64,000 bases of DNA from Argopecten irradians (GCF_041381155.1 NC_091134.1:68056469-68120468); one strand, 5' to 3'. Counted from the stretch's first letter, positions 12,101 through 24,372 are shown. The notes: generated by a model not told the origin, from the letters alone. A program made the numbers and translations.

Positions 12101-15100
12101 GGTCTAGAACTTCTCAAAACGCTCTAACAGTTATCTTAACATTATTAGATGCATGTTCTTGTCTAAAAACAATTTCATCAAATCCTTAGTGGTTATGTAT
12201 TGCTTTTGTGTAACGTGCGTAACTTTGACTCTGGCAAGGGTACAGCGTACATGTTGTACCTGCTTAATCGTATTGATCAACGATTTGGAATTTCAATGAT
12301 AATAATTAAAATACTTAACAATGTTGTGGAATTTGTCACTATTTCTTGCCATATGTTTCATAAGGATTGTAGAACAATACATTTATGTCATTATTTGCTT
12401 CGTGGTTATGTAACAAATTAGCCTCAATGAATTGTCCCTTTAAAAATGGAGGTGACAATAAAAAACCTATACTAGAGCATACATGTACGGGGTTTCCATA
12501 TTTCAAATCACAATCCAATTAACAGATGTCCTAACCCGATTGACAGTAAGACAATAGCAAATACCCGATATAGTCCACCTAATAGCAAATTGCCCGCGGC
12601 CAGGTAATTACAGGTGAGTTCAATGAATGGCGTTGTGTACAGGTAAACAACATCCTGGTATTACATAACCATCAAACTAAAGGCATGGCTAATTATATAT
12701 CTATATCGGAGTATCTACTCGTATATCGATTAAAAATTGAAAGCGACCGCACGGTCTGAAAAAATAGTTTGTTTTGTTTAATATCTCAATATTTAGATCT
12801 TTTATAATATAAAAAATAAATTCTTTCTACCATATGTTGAAACGTTTTACGGTATTTTAATAAATGTATCTCAATTTCTTCGGTTAACAACACACAACAC
12901 AATGTTTGTAATGATCAATCATCGGTGTGTACGTACGTCAATACTTTAATCAAGGATTTGTTAAATTGCTACATGTACGTAAAATTTCATTTTACAGTCA
13001 CAAACTTTGTAATTCACAATGTATCAAAGATACAGACTATAGGAAAATATTATCTAATTAAAGCTCATTCGTTGCTGAACTCCTCGACAAAAAATCCGAA
13101 ACTTTCATTTCTGTGTGGATTTTCTTTCATAATTACATGAAGATACCTGCTATTAGAGCATAAATTAGAGTATTTGAAACATCGAATTTCACTCTTTTAG
13201 TTATTTACATTCGAGCCAAAGTTATTATACGATTAACTTCACTCAAAAGTAATCATAAAAAATCGTTGATCGGCTTTTCCTGTGACCGTCGATGTAAGTG
13301 ATAGCACACCAGTTATAGTACAGCTATAAACCACGGACTATTGTGACGTCACACGGTTTAGAGCTAGAAAATATGCATAATCGGGCGGCCAGAATTTTGG
13401 ACCTCGATATCGACTTCTTACGGGTTATTCCGGTCGCGCGCGGCACGGAGAGGTTTCTACACGTGCTAATAAAGCCATTTCCAGCATAAACTGAAATTAT
13501 TATTTTTGACTGCACAAATCCTTTAATACTAAGATCCTCCAACCCAAAAAAGCAGAAATCAAATTCTATATAATATCATTTATAAACAAATAAACACTGT
13601 ATTTAACAGGGTGCCAAAATGTAGTTTGTTATTGTATCAGGTTTTGTTTGTCATTTATTGTTTATTTTTGTGCACGATTGTTAATGATTACTTTTGTCCC
13701 AGGTGTTGTGTTTCTCACTTTGACCACAGTGGTATCTGCTGCCCTCGGATTTACTGGTGCACTTGCTTTGACGAAAAAACAAGACCGTACTTCTTATGAA
13801 AAGGTTAAGAGTTTTACTGATTGTTAATTAATGTTAATGTTATATTAAATCTCTTATTCTAGAATAACCAAACCTTATTGTACTCTATATATGTTTTACA
13901 TAGATGATCCAAAATGGGCATATTGACTATAGTTATACCTCAATCTCCCTCTCCAGGCTCACATTTTAAATGTTGGCATAGAATGTCATTAATAAAAAAA
14001 CACATATACAATTTTATTTGATTGATAACCTGAATACCTAAGTCAATTAAATCACCTTATTAAGGATGTATTCTTCTGAGGTTTCAGTCACGTTGAAGTC
14101 TCGTTTCGACATAGATCAAAAAATTTAAGTTATGAGATTTTCAAATAAAACCTATCAATATCTATAGAAAGTTGCCAGTTGCTAATTTTGTCAAAAAATT
14201 ACATTTCTATTCTTAGATAAAAAAAAATTTATACAAGGGTTTTAAGAAATGACCCCATTTGGCACCCTTTTTTTAAATGTGCCTTTTTCGCTTTGAGTAG
14301 AGCCAAAGTTTTACTATTTTTTGCTTAAATTTTTTTTACTTACATCATCACTGTGCCAGAATTGTTAGCTGTATCAAGCAAATTTTTGCAGTAATTCTTT
14401 ACTGGCTTCTTGGTAATTAAAATATTCAGCATTAATTAATGTGTGAAAAGATACGTTTTTGTCACTTTATTTTAACATTTAATGGTAATTTTAGCATTCT
14501 TATTTTTTACTCTAAAATATTAAAAAATAACAGATACACAGACCTCCCATTTTTCTGCCTGATTTAGAAAGAGCAACCTTTTCCCTATTGATATGTAAAA
14601 TATTTCCAAAAGTTTAATACCAGAACGTTTTTTATAAAGGGTTAAATCTGGTAAAAATGGCTGAAAATGGTGTATTTTGTAGCTCAAAGTTAAGGGGGAG
14701 GGGTAGCATATGTCGTTATTCTGAGTAAAAATATTAAACTTATTAACCATAACTGCTATTTTTTAAAGACCACTGGAAAATAAATTCTGGAAACATTCAT
14801 GCATATCAAACACCTCATTAGGAAATTATGGATTTAATCTCTGGTATACATTGTACATGGCCAAAACAACGAAATTCCCATAAAATTCAATATTCAGTAT
14901 TTTGTCAATGTAATAGGTATTTTTGAGTGACAACAGCTCAAAAATGAGCACATGGACATATGTTTCTTCTTCCATTTTCTTAACTCCTGTTTCCAAAAAT
15001 CTGTACTGTATGAGAAAAATAATGTTAATACAAGAAAATTTTGACTTCTCAGAGGTGTACATCCGTAAAGACTAACATATTGAAATAATATTCCTATGAT

Positions 15101-18100
15101 TGAACAGGAAAATATCTAAATATTAATAACACATTAAAAATACTTATTTAACAGCAAAGTTTATTGATACCATGACTATTTTCTTTCTCCTCTTTTTCAG
15201 GGTAAACTAGATCATGCTAACGGCAATCCAATAACTGGGTATTCCCTGGCTGCGAGAGCCTTTCGCTGGGGCACACTGCTGGCATTTTCTGGTGTTGGAC
15301 TGCTGTCCTTTACTGTGTGGAAAATGTTAGGTGTTCATAACGTAAGTCTGAGATTAAACTGGGGTACTATAACACTTAGATGGCTGATACAAGTCATAAT
15401 GTAACTCCACAATCACATAGTGTACCGGGTAAGTCTAATAGTAAACTGGGGTACTATAACACTTAGATGGCTGATACAATTCATAATGTAACTCCACAAT
15501 CACATAATGTAAGTCTAATAGTAAACTGGGGTACTATAACACTTAGATGGCTGATACAAGTCATAATGTAACTCCACAATCACATAGTGTAAGTCTAATA
15601 GTAAACTGGGGTACTATAACACTTAGATGGCTGATACAAGTCATAATGTAACTCCACAATCACATAGTGTAAGTCTAATAGTAAACTGGGGTACTATAAC
15701 ACTTAGATGGCTGATACAATTCATAATGTAACTCCACAATCACATATGTAAGTCTAATAGTAAACTGGGGTACTATAACACTTAGATGGCTGATACAATT
15801 CATAATGTAACTCCACAATCACATAATGTAAGTCTAATAGTAAACTGGGGTACTATAACACTTAGATGGCTGATACAAGTCATAATGTAACTCCACAATC
15901 ACATAGTGTAAAGTCTAATAGTAAACTGGGGTACTATAACACTTAGATGGCTGATACAATTCATAATGTAACTCCACAATCACATAGTGTAAGTCTAATA
16001 GTAAACTGGGGTACTATAACACTTAGATGGCTGATACAATTCATAATGTAACTCCACAATCACATAATGTAAGTCTAATAGTAAACTGGGGTACTATAAC
16101 ACTTAGATGGCTGATACAAGTCATAATGTAACTCCACAATCACATAATGTAAGTCTAATAGTAAACTGGGGTACTATAACACTTAGATGGCTGATACAAG
16201 TCATAATGTAACTCCACAATCACATAGTGTAAGTCTAATAGTAAACTGGGGTACTATAACACTTAGATGGCTGATACAATTCATAATGTAACTCCACAAT
16301 CACATAATGTAAGTCTAATAGTAAACTGGGGTACTATAACACTTAGATGGCTGATACAAGTCATAATGTAACTCCACAATCACATAGTGTAAGTCTAATA
16401 GTAAACTGGGGTACTATAACACTTAGATGGCTGATACAAGTCATAATGTAACTCCACAATCACATAATGTAAGTCTAATAGTAAACTGGGGTACTATAAC
16501 ACTTAGATGGCTGATACAATTCATAATGTAACTCCACAATCACATAACGTAAGTCTAATAGTAAACTGGGGTACTATAACACTTTGATGGCTGATTTACA
16601 AGTCATAATGTAACTCCACAATCACATAATGTAAGTCTAATAGTAAACTGGGGTACTATAACACTTAGATGGCTGATACAATTCATAATGTAACTCCACA
16701 ATCACATAATGTAAGTCTAATAGTAAACTGGGGTACTATAACACTTTGATGGCTGATACAATCATAATGTAACTCCACAATCACATATGTAAGTCTAATA
16801 GTAAACTGGGTACTATAACACTTAGATGGCTGATACAATTCATAATGTAACTCCACAATCACATAATGTAAGTCTAATAGTAAACTGGGGTACTATAACA
16901 CTTAGATGGCTGATACAATTCATAATGTAACTCCACAATCACATAATGTAAGTCTAATAGTAAACTGGGGTACTATAACACTTAGATGGCTGATACAATT
17001 CATAATGTAACTCCACAATCACATAATGTAAGTCTAATAGTAAACTGGGGTACTATAACACTTAGATGGCTGATACAATTCATAATGTAACTCCACAATC
17101 ACATAGTGTAAGTCTAATAGTAAACTGGGGTACTATAACACTTAGATGGCTGATACAATTCATAATGTAACTCCACAATCACATAGTGTAAGTCTAATAG
17201 TAAACTGGGGTACTATAACACTTAGATGGCTGATACAATTCATAATGTAACTCCACAATCACATAATGTAAGTCTAATAGTAAACTGGGGTACTATAACA
17301 CTTAGATGGCTGATACAATTCATAATGTAACTCCACAATCACATAATGTAAGTCTAATAGTAAACTGGGGTACTATAACACTTAGATGGCTGATACAATT
17401 CATAATGTAACTCCACAATCACATAGTGTAAGTCTAATAGTAAACTGGGGTACTATAACACTTAGATGGCTGATACAATTCATAATGTAACTCCACAATC
17501 ACATAGTGTAAGTCTAATAGTAAACTGGGGTACTATAACACTTTGATGGCTGATACAATTCATAATGTAACTCCACAATCACATAGTGTAAGTCTAATAG
17601 TAAACTGGGGTACTATAACACTTTGATGGCTGATACAATTCATAATGTAACTCCACAATCACATAGTGTAAGTCTAATAGTAAACTGGGGTACTATAACA
17701 CTTAGATGGCTGATACAATTCATAATGTAACTCCACAATCACATAATGTAAGTCTAATAGTAAACTGGGGTACTATAACACTTAGATGGCTGATACAATT
17801 CATAATGTAACTCCACAATCACATAATGTAAGTCTAATAGTAAACTGGGGTACTATAACACTTTGATGGCTGATACAAGTCATAATGTAACTCCACAATC
17901 ACATAGTGTAAGTCTAATAGTAAACTGGGGTACTATAACACTTAGATGGCTGATACAATTCATAATGAAACTCCACAATCACATAATGTAAGTCTAATAG
18001 TAAACTGGGGTACTATAACACTTAGATGGCTGATACAATTCATAATGTAACTCCACAATCACATAATGTAAGTCTAATAGTAAACTGGGGTACTATAACA

Positions 18101-21100
18101 CTTAGATGGCTGATACAATCACATAATGTAAGTCTAATAGTAAACTGGGGTACTATAACACTTAGATGGCTGATACAAGTCATAATGTAACTCCACAATC
18201 ACATAGTGTAAGTCTAATAGTAAACTGGGGTACTATAACACTTTGATGGCTGATACCATTCATAATGTAACTCCACAATCACATAATGTAAGTCTAATAG
18301 TAAACTGGGGTACTATAACACTTAGATGGCTGATACAATTCATAATATAACTCCACAATCACATAGTGTAAGTCTAATAGTAAACTGGGGTACTATAACA
18401 CTTAGATGGCTGATACCATTCATAATGTAACTCCACAATCACATAGTGTAAGTCTAATAATAAACTGGGGTACTATAACACTTAGATGGCTGATACAAGT
18501 CATAATGTAACTCCACAATCACATAGTGTAAGTCTAATAGTAAACTGGGGTACTATAACACTTAGATGGCTGATACAATTCATAATGTAACTCCACAATC
18601 ACATAATGTAAATCTAATAGTAAACTGGGGTACTATAACACTTAGATGGCTGATACAATTCATAATGTAACTCCACAATCACATAGTGTAAGTCTAATAG
18701 TAAACTGGGGTACTATAACACTTAGATGGCTGATACAAGTCATAATGTAACTCCACAATCACATAGTGTAAGTCTAATAGTAAAAATGGGGTACTATAAC
18801 ACTTTGATGGCTGATACAAGTCATAATGTAACTCCACAATCACATAGTGTAAGTCTGATAGTAAACTGGGGTACTATAACACTTAGATGGCTGATACAAG
18901 TCATAATGTAACTCCACAATCACATAATGTAAGTCTAATAGTAAACTGGGGTACTATAACACTTTGATGGCTGATACAATTCATAATGTAACTCCACAAT
19001 CACATAGTGTAAGTCTAATAGTAAACTGGGGTACTATAACACTTAGATGGCTGATACAATTCATAATGTAACTCCACAATCACATAGTGTAAGTCTAATA
19101 GTAAACTGGGGTACTATAACACTTAGATGGCTGATACAAGTCATAATGTAACTCCACAATCACATAGTGTAAGTCTAATAGTAAACTGGGGTACTATAAC
19201 ACTTTGATGGCTGATACAAGTCATAATGTAACTCCACAATCACATAGTGTAAGTCTGATAGTAAACTGGGGTACTATAACACTTAGATGGCTGATACAAG
19301 TCATAATGTAACTCCACAATCACATAATGTAAGTCTAATAGTAAACTGGGGTACTATAACACTTTGATGGCTGATAAAAGTCATAATGTAACTCCACAAT
19401 CACATAGTGTAAGTCTAATAGTAAACTGGGGTACTATAACACTTTGATGGCTGATACAAGTCATAATGTAACTCCACAATCACATAGTGTAAGTCTGATA
19501 GTAAACTGGGGTACTATAACACTTAGATGGCTGATACAAGTCATAATGTAACTCCACAATCACATAACGTAAGTCTAATAGTAAACTGGGGTACTATAAC
19601 ACTTAGATGGCTGATACAAGTCATAATGTAACTCCACAATCACATAGTGTAAGTCTAATAGTAAACTGGGGTACTATAACACTTAGATGGCTGATACAAG
19701 TCATAATGTAACTCCACAATCACATAGTGTAAGTCTAATAGTAAACTGGGGTACTATAACACTTAGATTGCTGATACAATTCATAATGTAACTCCACAAT
19801 CACATAATGTAAGTCTAATAGTAAACTGGGGTACTATAACACTTAGATGGCTGATACAATTCATAATGTAACTCCACAATCACATAGTGTAAGTCTAATA
19901 GTAAACTGGGGTACTATAACACTTTGATGGCTGATACAAGTCATAATGTAACTCCACAATCACATAGTGTAAGTCTAATAGTAAACTGGGGTACTATAAC
20001 ACTTAGATGGCTGATACAATTCATAATGTAACTCCACAATCACATAGTGTAAGTCTAATAGTAAACTGGGGTACTATAACACTTAGATGGCTGATACAAG
20101 TCATAATGTAACTCCACAATCACATAGTGTAAGTCTAATAGTAAACTGGGGTACTATAACACTTAGATGGCTGATACAATTCATAATGTAACTCCACAAT
20201 CACATAACGTAAGTCTAATAGTAAACTGGGGTACTATAACACTTAGATGGCTGATACAAGTCATAATGTAACTCCACAATCACATAACCTAAGTCTAATA
20301 GTAAACTGGGGTACTATAACACTTTGATGGCTGATACAAGTCATAATGTAACTCCACAATCACATAGTGTAAGTCTAATAGTAAACTGGGGTACTATAAC
20401 ACTTTGATGGCTGATACAAGTCATAATGTAACTCCACAATCACATAGTGTAAGTCTAATAGTAAACTGGGGTACTATAACACTTAGATGGCTGATACAAG
20501 TCATAATGTAACTCCACAATCACATAGTGTAAGTCTAATAGTAAACTGGGGTACTATAACACTTAGATGGCTGATACAAGTCATAATGTAACTCCACAAT
20601 CACATAATGTAAGTCTAATAGTAAACTGGGGTACTATAACACTTAGATGCTGGCTGATACAATTCATAATGTAAACTCCACAATCACATAATGTAAGTCT
20701 AATAGTAAACTGGGGTACTATAACACTTAGATGGCTGATACAAGTCATAATGTAACTCCACAATCACATAGTGTAAGTCTAATAGTAAACTGGGGTACTA
20801 TAACACTTAGATGGCTGATACAAGTCATAATGTAACTCCACAATCACATAATGTAAGTCTAATAGTAAACTGGGGTACTATAACACTTAGATGGCTGATA
20901 CAATTCATAATGTAACTCCACAATCACATAATGTAAGTCTAATAGTAAACTGGGGTACTATAACACTTAGATGGCTGATACAATTCATAATGTAACTCCA
21001 CAATCACATAGTGTAAGTCTAATAGTAAACTGGGGTACTATAACACTTAGATGGCTGATACAAGTCATAATGTAACTCCACAATCACATAGTGTAAGTCT

Positions 21101-24100
21101 AATAGTAAACTGGGGTACTATAACACTTAGATGGCTGATACAATTCATAATGTAACTCCACAATCACATAATGTAAGTCTAATAGTAAACTGGGGTACTA
21201 TAACACTTAGATGGCTGATACAAGTCATAATGTAACTCCACAATCACATAATGTAAGTCTAATAGTAACTGGGGTACTATAACACTTAGATGGCTGATAC
21301 AAGTCATAATGTAACTCCACAATCACATATGTAAGTCTAATAGTAAACTGGGGTACTATAACACTTTGATGGCTGATACAAGTCATAATGTAACTCCACA
21401 ATCACATAGTGTAAGTCTAATAGTAAACTGGGGTACTATAACACTTAGATGGCTGATACAAGTCATAATGTAACTCCACAATCACATAATGTAAGTCTAA
21501 TAGTAAACTGGGGTACTATAACACTTAGATGGCTGATACAATTCATAATGTAACTCCACAATCACATAATATAAGTCTAATAGTAAACTGGGGTACTATA
21601 ACACTTAGATGGCTGATACAAGTCATAATGTAACTCCACAATCACATATGTAAGTCTAATAGTAAACTGGGGTACTATAACACTTAGATGCTGATACAAG
21701 TCATAATGTAACTCCACAATCACATAATGTAAGTCTAATAGTAAACTGGGGTACTATAACACTTAGATGGCTGATACAAGTCATAATGTAACTCCACAAT
21801 CACATAATGTAAGTCTAATAGTAAACTGGGGTACTATAACACTTAGATGGCTGATACAATTCATAATGTAACTCCACAATCACATAGTGTAAGTCTAATA
21901 GTAAACTGGGGTACTATAACACTTAGATGGCTGATACAATTCATAATGTAACTCCACAATCACATAGTGTAAGTCTAATAGTAAACTGGGGTACTATAAC
22001 ACTTTGATGGCTGATTTACAAGTCATAATGTAACTCCACAATCACATAGTGTAAGTCTAATAGTAAACTGGGGTACTATAACACTTAGATGGCTGATACA
22101 AGTCATAATGTAACTCCACAATCACATAGTGTAAGTCTAATAGTAAACTGGGGTACTATAACACTTAGATGGCTGATACAATTCATAATGTAACTCCACA
22201 ATCACATAGTGTAAGTCTAATAGTAAACTGGGGTACTATAACACTTAGATGGCTGATACAAGTCATATTGTTTTATGACTGTGAGTTTTGCAGTTTTCTG
22301 ATTGGTCTAGACAGCTCGAACAGGTCTGGACAAAATGTCAATGTCAACCTGAGACCGATGAACACCTGTTCAGAGGTTGACATTGTAAATCTGGTAACCT
22401 GTCTATCTATAAATAGACACAGGGAATTCCCTGTCTCTTCCACATTTTTGACCAATCAAAATTGAGCATTGCCGATTTTCGGGCAATAGCCAAATCCAAC
22501 ATGGCAGACAAAAGTGAGGTAGGATTAGGAAAGATGTTTTAACACATTTTAAATGTTCGAAAGTTATATTGTGAAGAAGTACTAAAAGGACCAGCTAAGG
22601 ATACGTGGATGAAGATTTAAAAAAAATTACTTAGTCATTGCGCTGTCCTTGCTTCAAAATTGATCCAAGTAGCTAATTTTGTATCATTGTATTGTTTTAT
22701 GCAACAAAACAATTATTGATTCGGCCTCGGGGAATATCAACTTTCTAAAGTTTAACAATTCCTCGTATTAACCTACAAATATTCAATATTTGTATAATGT
22801 TACTCCGCAATCACATAACGCAAGTCTAATAGTAAACTGATCATGAGGTACTATAACACTTAGATGTCTGATACCTGACAGGCTGATGCCGGAGACCGCC
22901 ATATCAGCCCAAGGGCTGCAGTCTGAGGCCTGATATCAGGTCAAGGGCTGATAAAGGGTGCGATAACAAAATTGTCATATCATAACTTTTTTATCACACA
23001 TTTTGAAAAACAGAAAAGTAATAATTTTAGCAATGTAAAACGTATTGAGCAGTATCTACAGTACTTCACAATATTTCACTGGTCATAATGTAGGCCAATA
23101 TAATGTTGAAATAGTGGAAGCGCTTCAAAATACATAATCCCAGGTGAAATGAACAATTTTGAATTTGTATTTTAATGTTTTTAACAAACTCTGGCAAAGC
23201 AAGTTCATTACAGAATGATCAGTTTTACAACGGACAGGAATTAAGAATTTGCCAGGAAAATTAAACTATCAACTATCAAATTTGTTCTTCCTGCATTGTT
23301 GACAGTCTGAGTCGCATTTTGTTGGTTTTATATTGATACAAAATGCTTTCTTTTTGTGTTATAAATATGCCAATGGCGATGCCTCATTTTCAGCAATGTG
23401 AACAATAATTGTTTCGACCTTATCCTACTTGAGACAAAATCTTCAGTCAAATCATCATGAAACAGACTATTTCTGATTTCTGAGATCTTTCTCAATATGT
23501 TTATCCGAGATAATTTCATCCGCTCTCCAAATTATCTTCTGCATCAGAAGCCAAATTGGAGTACTCGGCAACACTTAAATCCGGAGTGAAAACCCCACAT
23601 GACGTGATATCAGCCCGGGCTGATTTTAAATTATGACATCGTATTGTGATATCAGCCTGGGCGCTGAAATGACGGTGCGGACAGCACCTGTATCGCATGG
23701 GCAAAACGTTCATTATCAAAGACAAAAGTATGATAAACCAATAATTAACCTTATTTACTGTATGATTACATTTTCTTATCATTTTAAAAGTCTTTCTCTG
23801 GTTTCTGTTTGGATATAGTGTAGAGTGATTTATTATAACTAAATGAGTAATGGAGGTCAATTAGCCAGAAAGAGTTGCTCAACTGCGACATTCAAAACAG
23901 TTTTTGTTGCAACAATATTTAAAATAACCTATCTTTATTGCAACATTTAAAACAACCTAACTTTATTCATTTAAAACAACCTATCTATTGCAAAATTTTG
24001 AATTACCTATTATCGGTACACAATATGCACTTAACACCAAGATATAAAAATAGTGGCTAGAGTCTATAAGTTCTACGTCTTATATCCCCTTGATACAGCC

Positions 24101-24372
24101 AGTGAGGGAAGGTCCACTTTGCTTCATAAATGAAGTTTGTATTTCTATATTTGTTTTTACATTATCATCAGATGGAGGAATTCACAGCAGCTGTCCAAAA
24201 GAAAATGCCTATCATTCCGAAGAAGGGCGAAAGTGAACAAGGTCGCAGTAACTTTGAAACTCTTAAAGAATTAGCTGATTACTTGGAAGAACAGGATGAA
24301 ATCAAGAAAAGGAGAAAGGAAGAAAGTGAAAGAAAATCACAGGAAGGAACATTTTCAAATGTGAAATCCTGA
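6074..24372 (+). CDS. TMEM242: TMEM242, complete, four exons
   Basis: The product is a small mitochondrial inner-membrane protein; the human protein helps assemble the c-ring of ATP synthase together with TMEM70. Exons are 6074-6164, 13703-13803, 15201-15341 and 24172-24372, with phases 1, 0 and 0, giving 177 residues (human about 141). Helix 1 is [20 protein letters not shown]. The [19 protein letters not shown] segment and helix 2 continue to [11 protein letters not shown], matching human SLALRALGWGSLYAWCGVG and FAVWKALGVHS. The last exon gives [18 protein letters not shown] (human MNDFRSKMQSIFPTIPKN) plus a charged tail longer than in human. The N-terminal 30 residues are not conserved. 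Introns are large and filled with repeats. Confidence 0.95.
6461..8704 (+). mobile_element. 5'-truncated jockey-superfamily LINE in TMEM242 intron 1
   Basis: This is a non-LTR retrotransposon that lacks its endonuclease end. From 6461 one frame runs to 8093 and holds the reverse transcriptase: [70 protein letters not shown] and the catalytic RLFADDS. An A8 run near 8060 marks a one-base slip into the next frame, which carries the C-terminal region (RRAARYV-like, [28 protein letters not shown]). A short segment of the C-terminal region seems to be missing near 8150. After an A-rich stretch (8584-8601) the element ends in a (GAA)n tail. A 7-bp AGACAGT at 6454-6460 and again at 8705-8711 is the likely target-site duplication. 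Confidence 0.92.
8736..9080 (+). mobile_element. Older LINE 3'-end fragment
   Basis: This is a diverged piece of the same broad LINE class as its left neighbour. Readable words in broken frames include [20 protein letters not shown], then a match to the RRAARKV region, and later a counterpart of the INTLNWP and LVVFYKI blocks. It corresponds to the reverse-transcriptase C-terminal region. Several frame changes show that it is much older than the 6461-8704 copy. Confidence 0.8.
9081..10531. other. TMEM242 intron 1, unassigned
   Basis: AT-rich sequence with no supported coding region. A 14-bp word GTATTATCGGTCAT occurs twice in the same direction (near 9316 and 10186), the only structure noticed. 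Confidence 0.5.
10532..13526. mobile_element. 3-kb non-autonomous TTAA-type DNA transposon
   Basis: The ends are AGGATTTGTGCAG (10536-10548) and its complement CTGCACAAATCCT (13510-13522), each flanked by TTAA, the target duplication of the piggyBac and Kolobok superfamilies. Further in, both sides share in inverted order a motif near GTGATGTCACAGTAGTCCGT (about 10717-10739 and 13331-13353). No transposase frame is present, so it would depend on a partner. A smaller TTAA element is nested at 11897-12439. Confidence 0.8.
11893..12443. mobile_element. Nested 543-bp TTAA MITE
   Basis: Ends AGAGACAATTC (11897-11907) and GAATTGTCCCT (12429-12439) form an 11-bp inverted repeat with one mismatch, flanked by TTAA on both sides. 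Internal segments are partly complementary (ACCCTTGCC near 12073 against GGCAAGGGT near 12233), so the whole element could fold back. Its position inside the 3-kb element makes it the younger insertion. Confidence 0.78.
13703..13803 (+). CDS. TMEM242: TMEM242 exon 2 (first transmembrane helix)
   Basis: The acceptor is TTTTGTCCCAG, ending at 13702. The exon encodes the first hydrophobic helix with Gly/Ala-rich packing and then [12 protein letters not shown]. The donor is GTTAAG at 13804, slightly weak. Confidence 0.93.
13804..15200. other. TMEM242 intron 2, unassigned
   Basis: AT-rich intron with poly-T and poly-A stretches. No repeat family, RNA gene or coding exon was recognised in it. Confidence 0.5.
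15201..15341 (+). CDS. TMEM242: TMEM242 exon 3 (second helix)
   Basis: The acceptor is CCTCTTTTTCAG, ending at 15200. This 47-codon exon includes the most conserved block, [20 protein letters not shown], and [11 protein letters not shown]. Its donor AAC|GTAAGTCTG begins the 80-bp satellite that follows. Read-through at this donor would add [20 protein letters not shown] and then a stop. Confidence 0.95.
15342..22266 (+). repeat. 80-bp satellite of about 86 copies, starting at the TMEM242 exon-3 donor
   Basis: The unit begins GTAAGTCTAATAG, continues AAACTGGGGTACTATAACAC, then TTAGATGGCTGATACAA and TAATGTAACTCCACAATCAC, and ends ATAATG or ATAGTG before the next GTAAGT. Period 80 is exact over most of the array, with rare small indels. 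The first unit is the real exon-intron junction (CATAAC|GTAAGTCTGAG) and several later copies keep CATAAC. Frequent two-state sites are AAGT/AATT, AATG/AGTG and CTTAG/CTTTG. Because 80 is not a multiple of 3, no reading frame persists across units; the short open frames here are not genes. Confidence 0.98.
22270..22470. mobile_element. Palindrome-rich insert, MITE-like
   Basis: Nested inverted repeats are present: GATTGGTC (22300-22307) with GACCAATC (22450-22457), and CAATGTCAACCT (22339-22350) with AGGTTGACATTG (22374-22385). A 16-bp perfect palindrome ACAGGGAATTCCCTGT lies at 22419-22434. It sits directly after the last satellite unit. The superfamily is not identified. Confidence 0.6.
22796..22872 (+). 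repeat. Isolated, diverged copy of the 80-bp unit
   Basis: The stretch keeps ACTCC(G)CAATCACATAACG, CAAGTCTAATAGTAAACTG and GGTACTATAACACTTAGATG. The donor is changed to GCAAGT. It lies about 530 bp past the end of the array, separated by the palindromic insert and unrelated DNA. Confidence 0.88.
22873..23700. mobile_element. Possible interspersed element with GATATCAGCCCGGGCTGAT palindromes
   Basis: Both edges carry related GC-rich palindromic words: CCATATCAGCCCAAGGGCTG and GCCTGATATCAGG on the left, GATATCAGCCCGGGCTGAT and GATATCAGCCTGGGC on the right. No transposase or clear terminal repeat was found, so the call as one element is tentative. The rest of the intron to 24171 shows nothing further. 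Confidence 0.35.
24172..24372 (+). CDS. TMEM242: TMEM242 exon 4 (C terminus, stop)
   Basis: The acceptor is TTATCATCAG, ending at 24171. The exon has 66 codons and a TGA. It encodes the conserved amphipathic [18 protein letters not shown] segment and a Lys/Glu-rich, probably coiled C terminus. The 3' untranslated region follows, with AATAAA at 24709-24714. Confidence 0.93.
   Translation: MEEFTAAVQKKMPIIPKKGESEQGRSNFETLKELADYLEEQDEIKKRRKEESERKSQEGTFSNVKS

Noticed and set aside
15342-22266. Short open frames of about 60 residues in the satellite; also the idea that the repeat is CRISPR-like
   Set aside because: Unit length 80 changes frame every copy and there are no unique spacers. It is a eukaryotic intronic satellite.
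15342-22266. TACTATAAC followed by CACTTAG in each unit as a branch point and acceptor that would make each unit a micro-exon
   Set aside because: The AG is only a few bases after the would-be branch A and there is no pyrimidine tract, so splicing there is unlikely.
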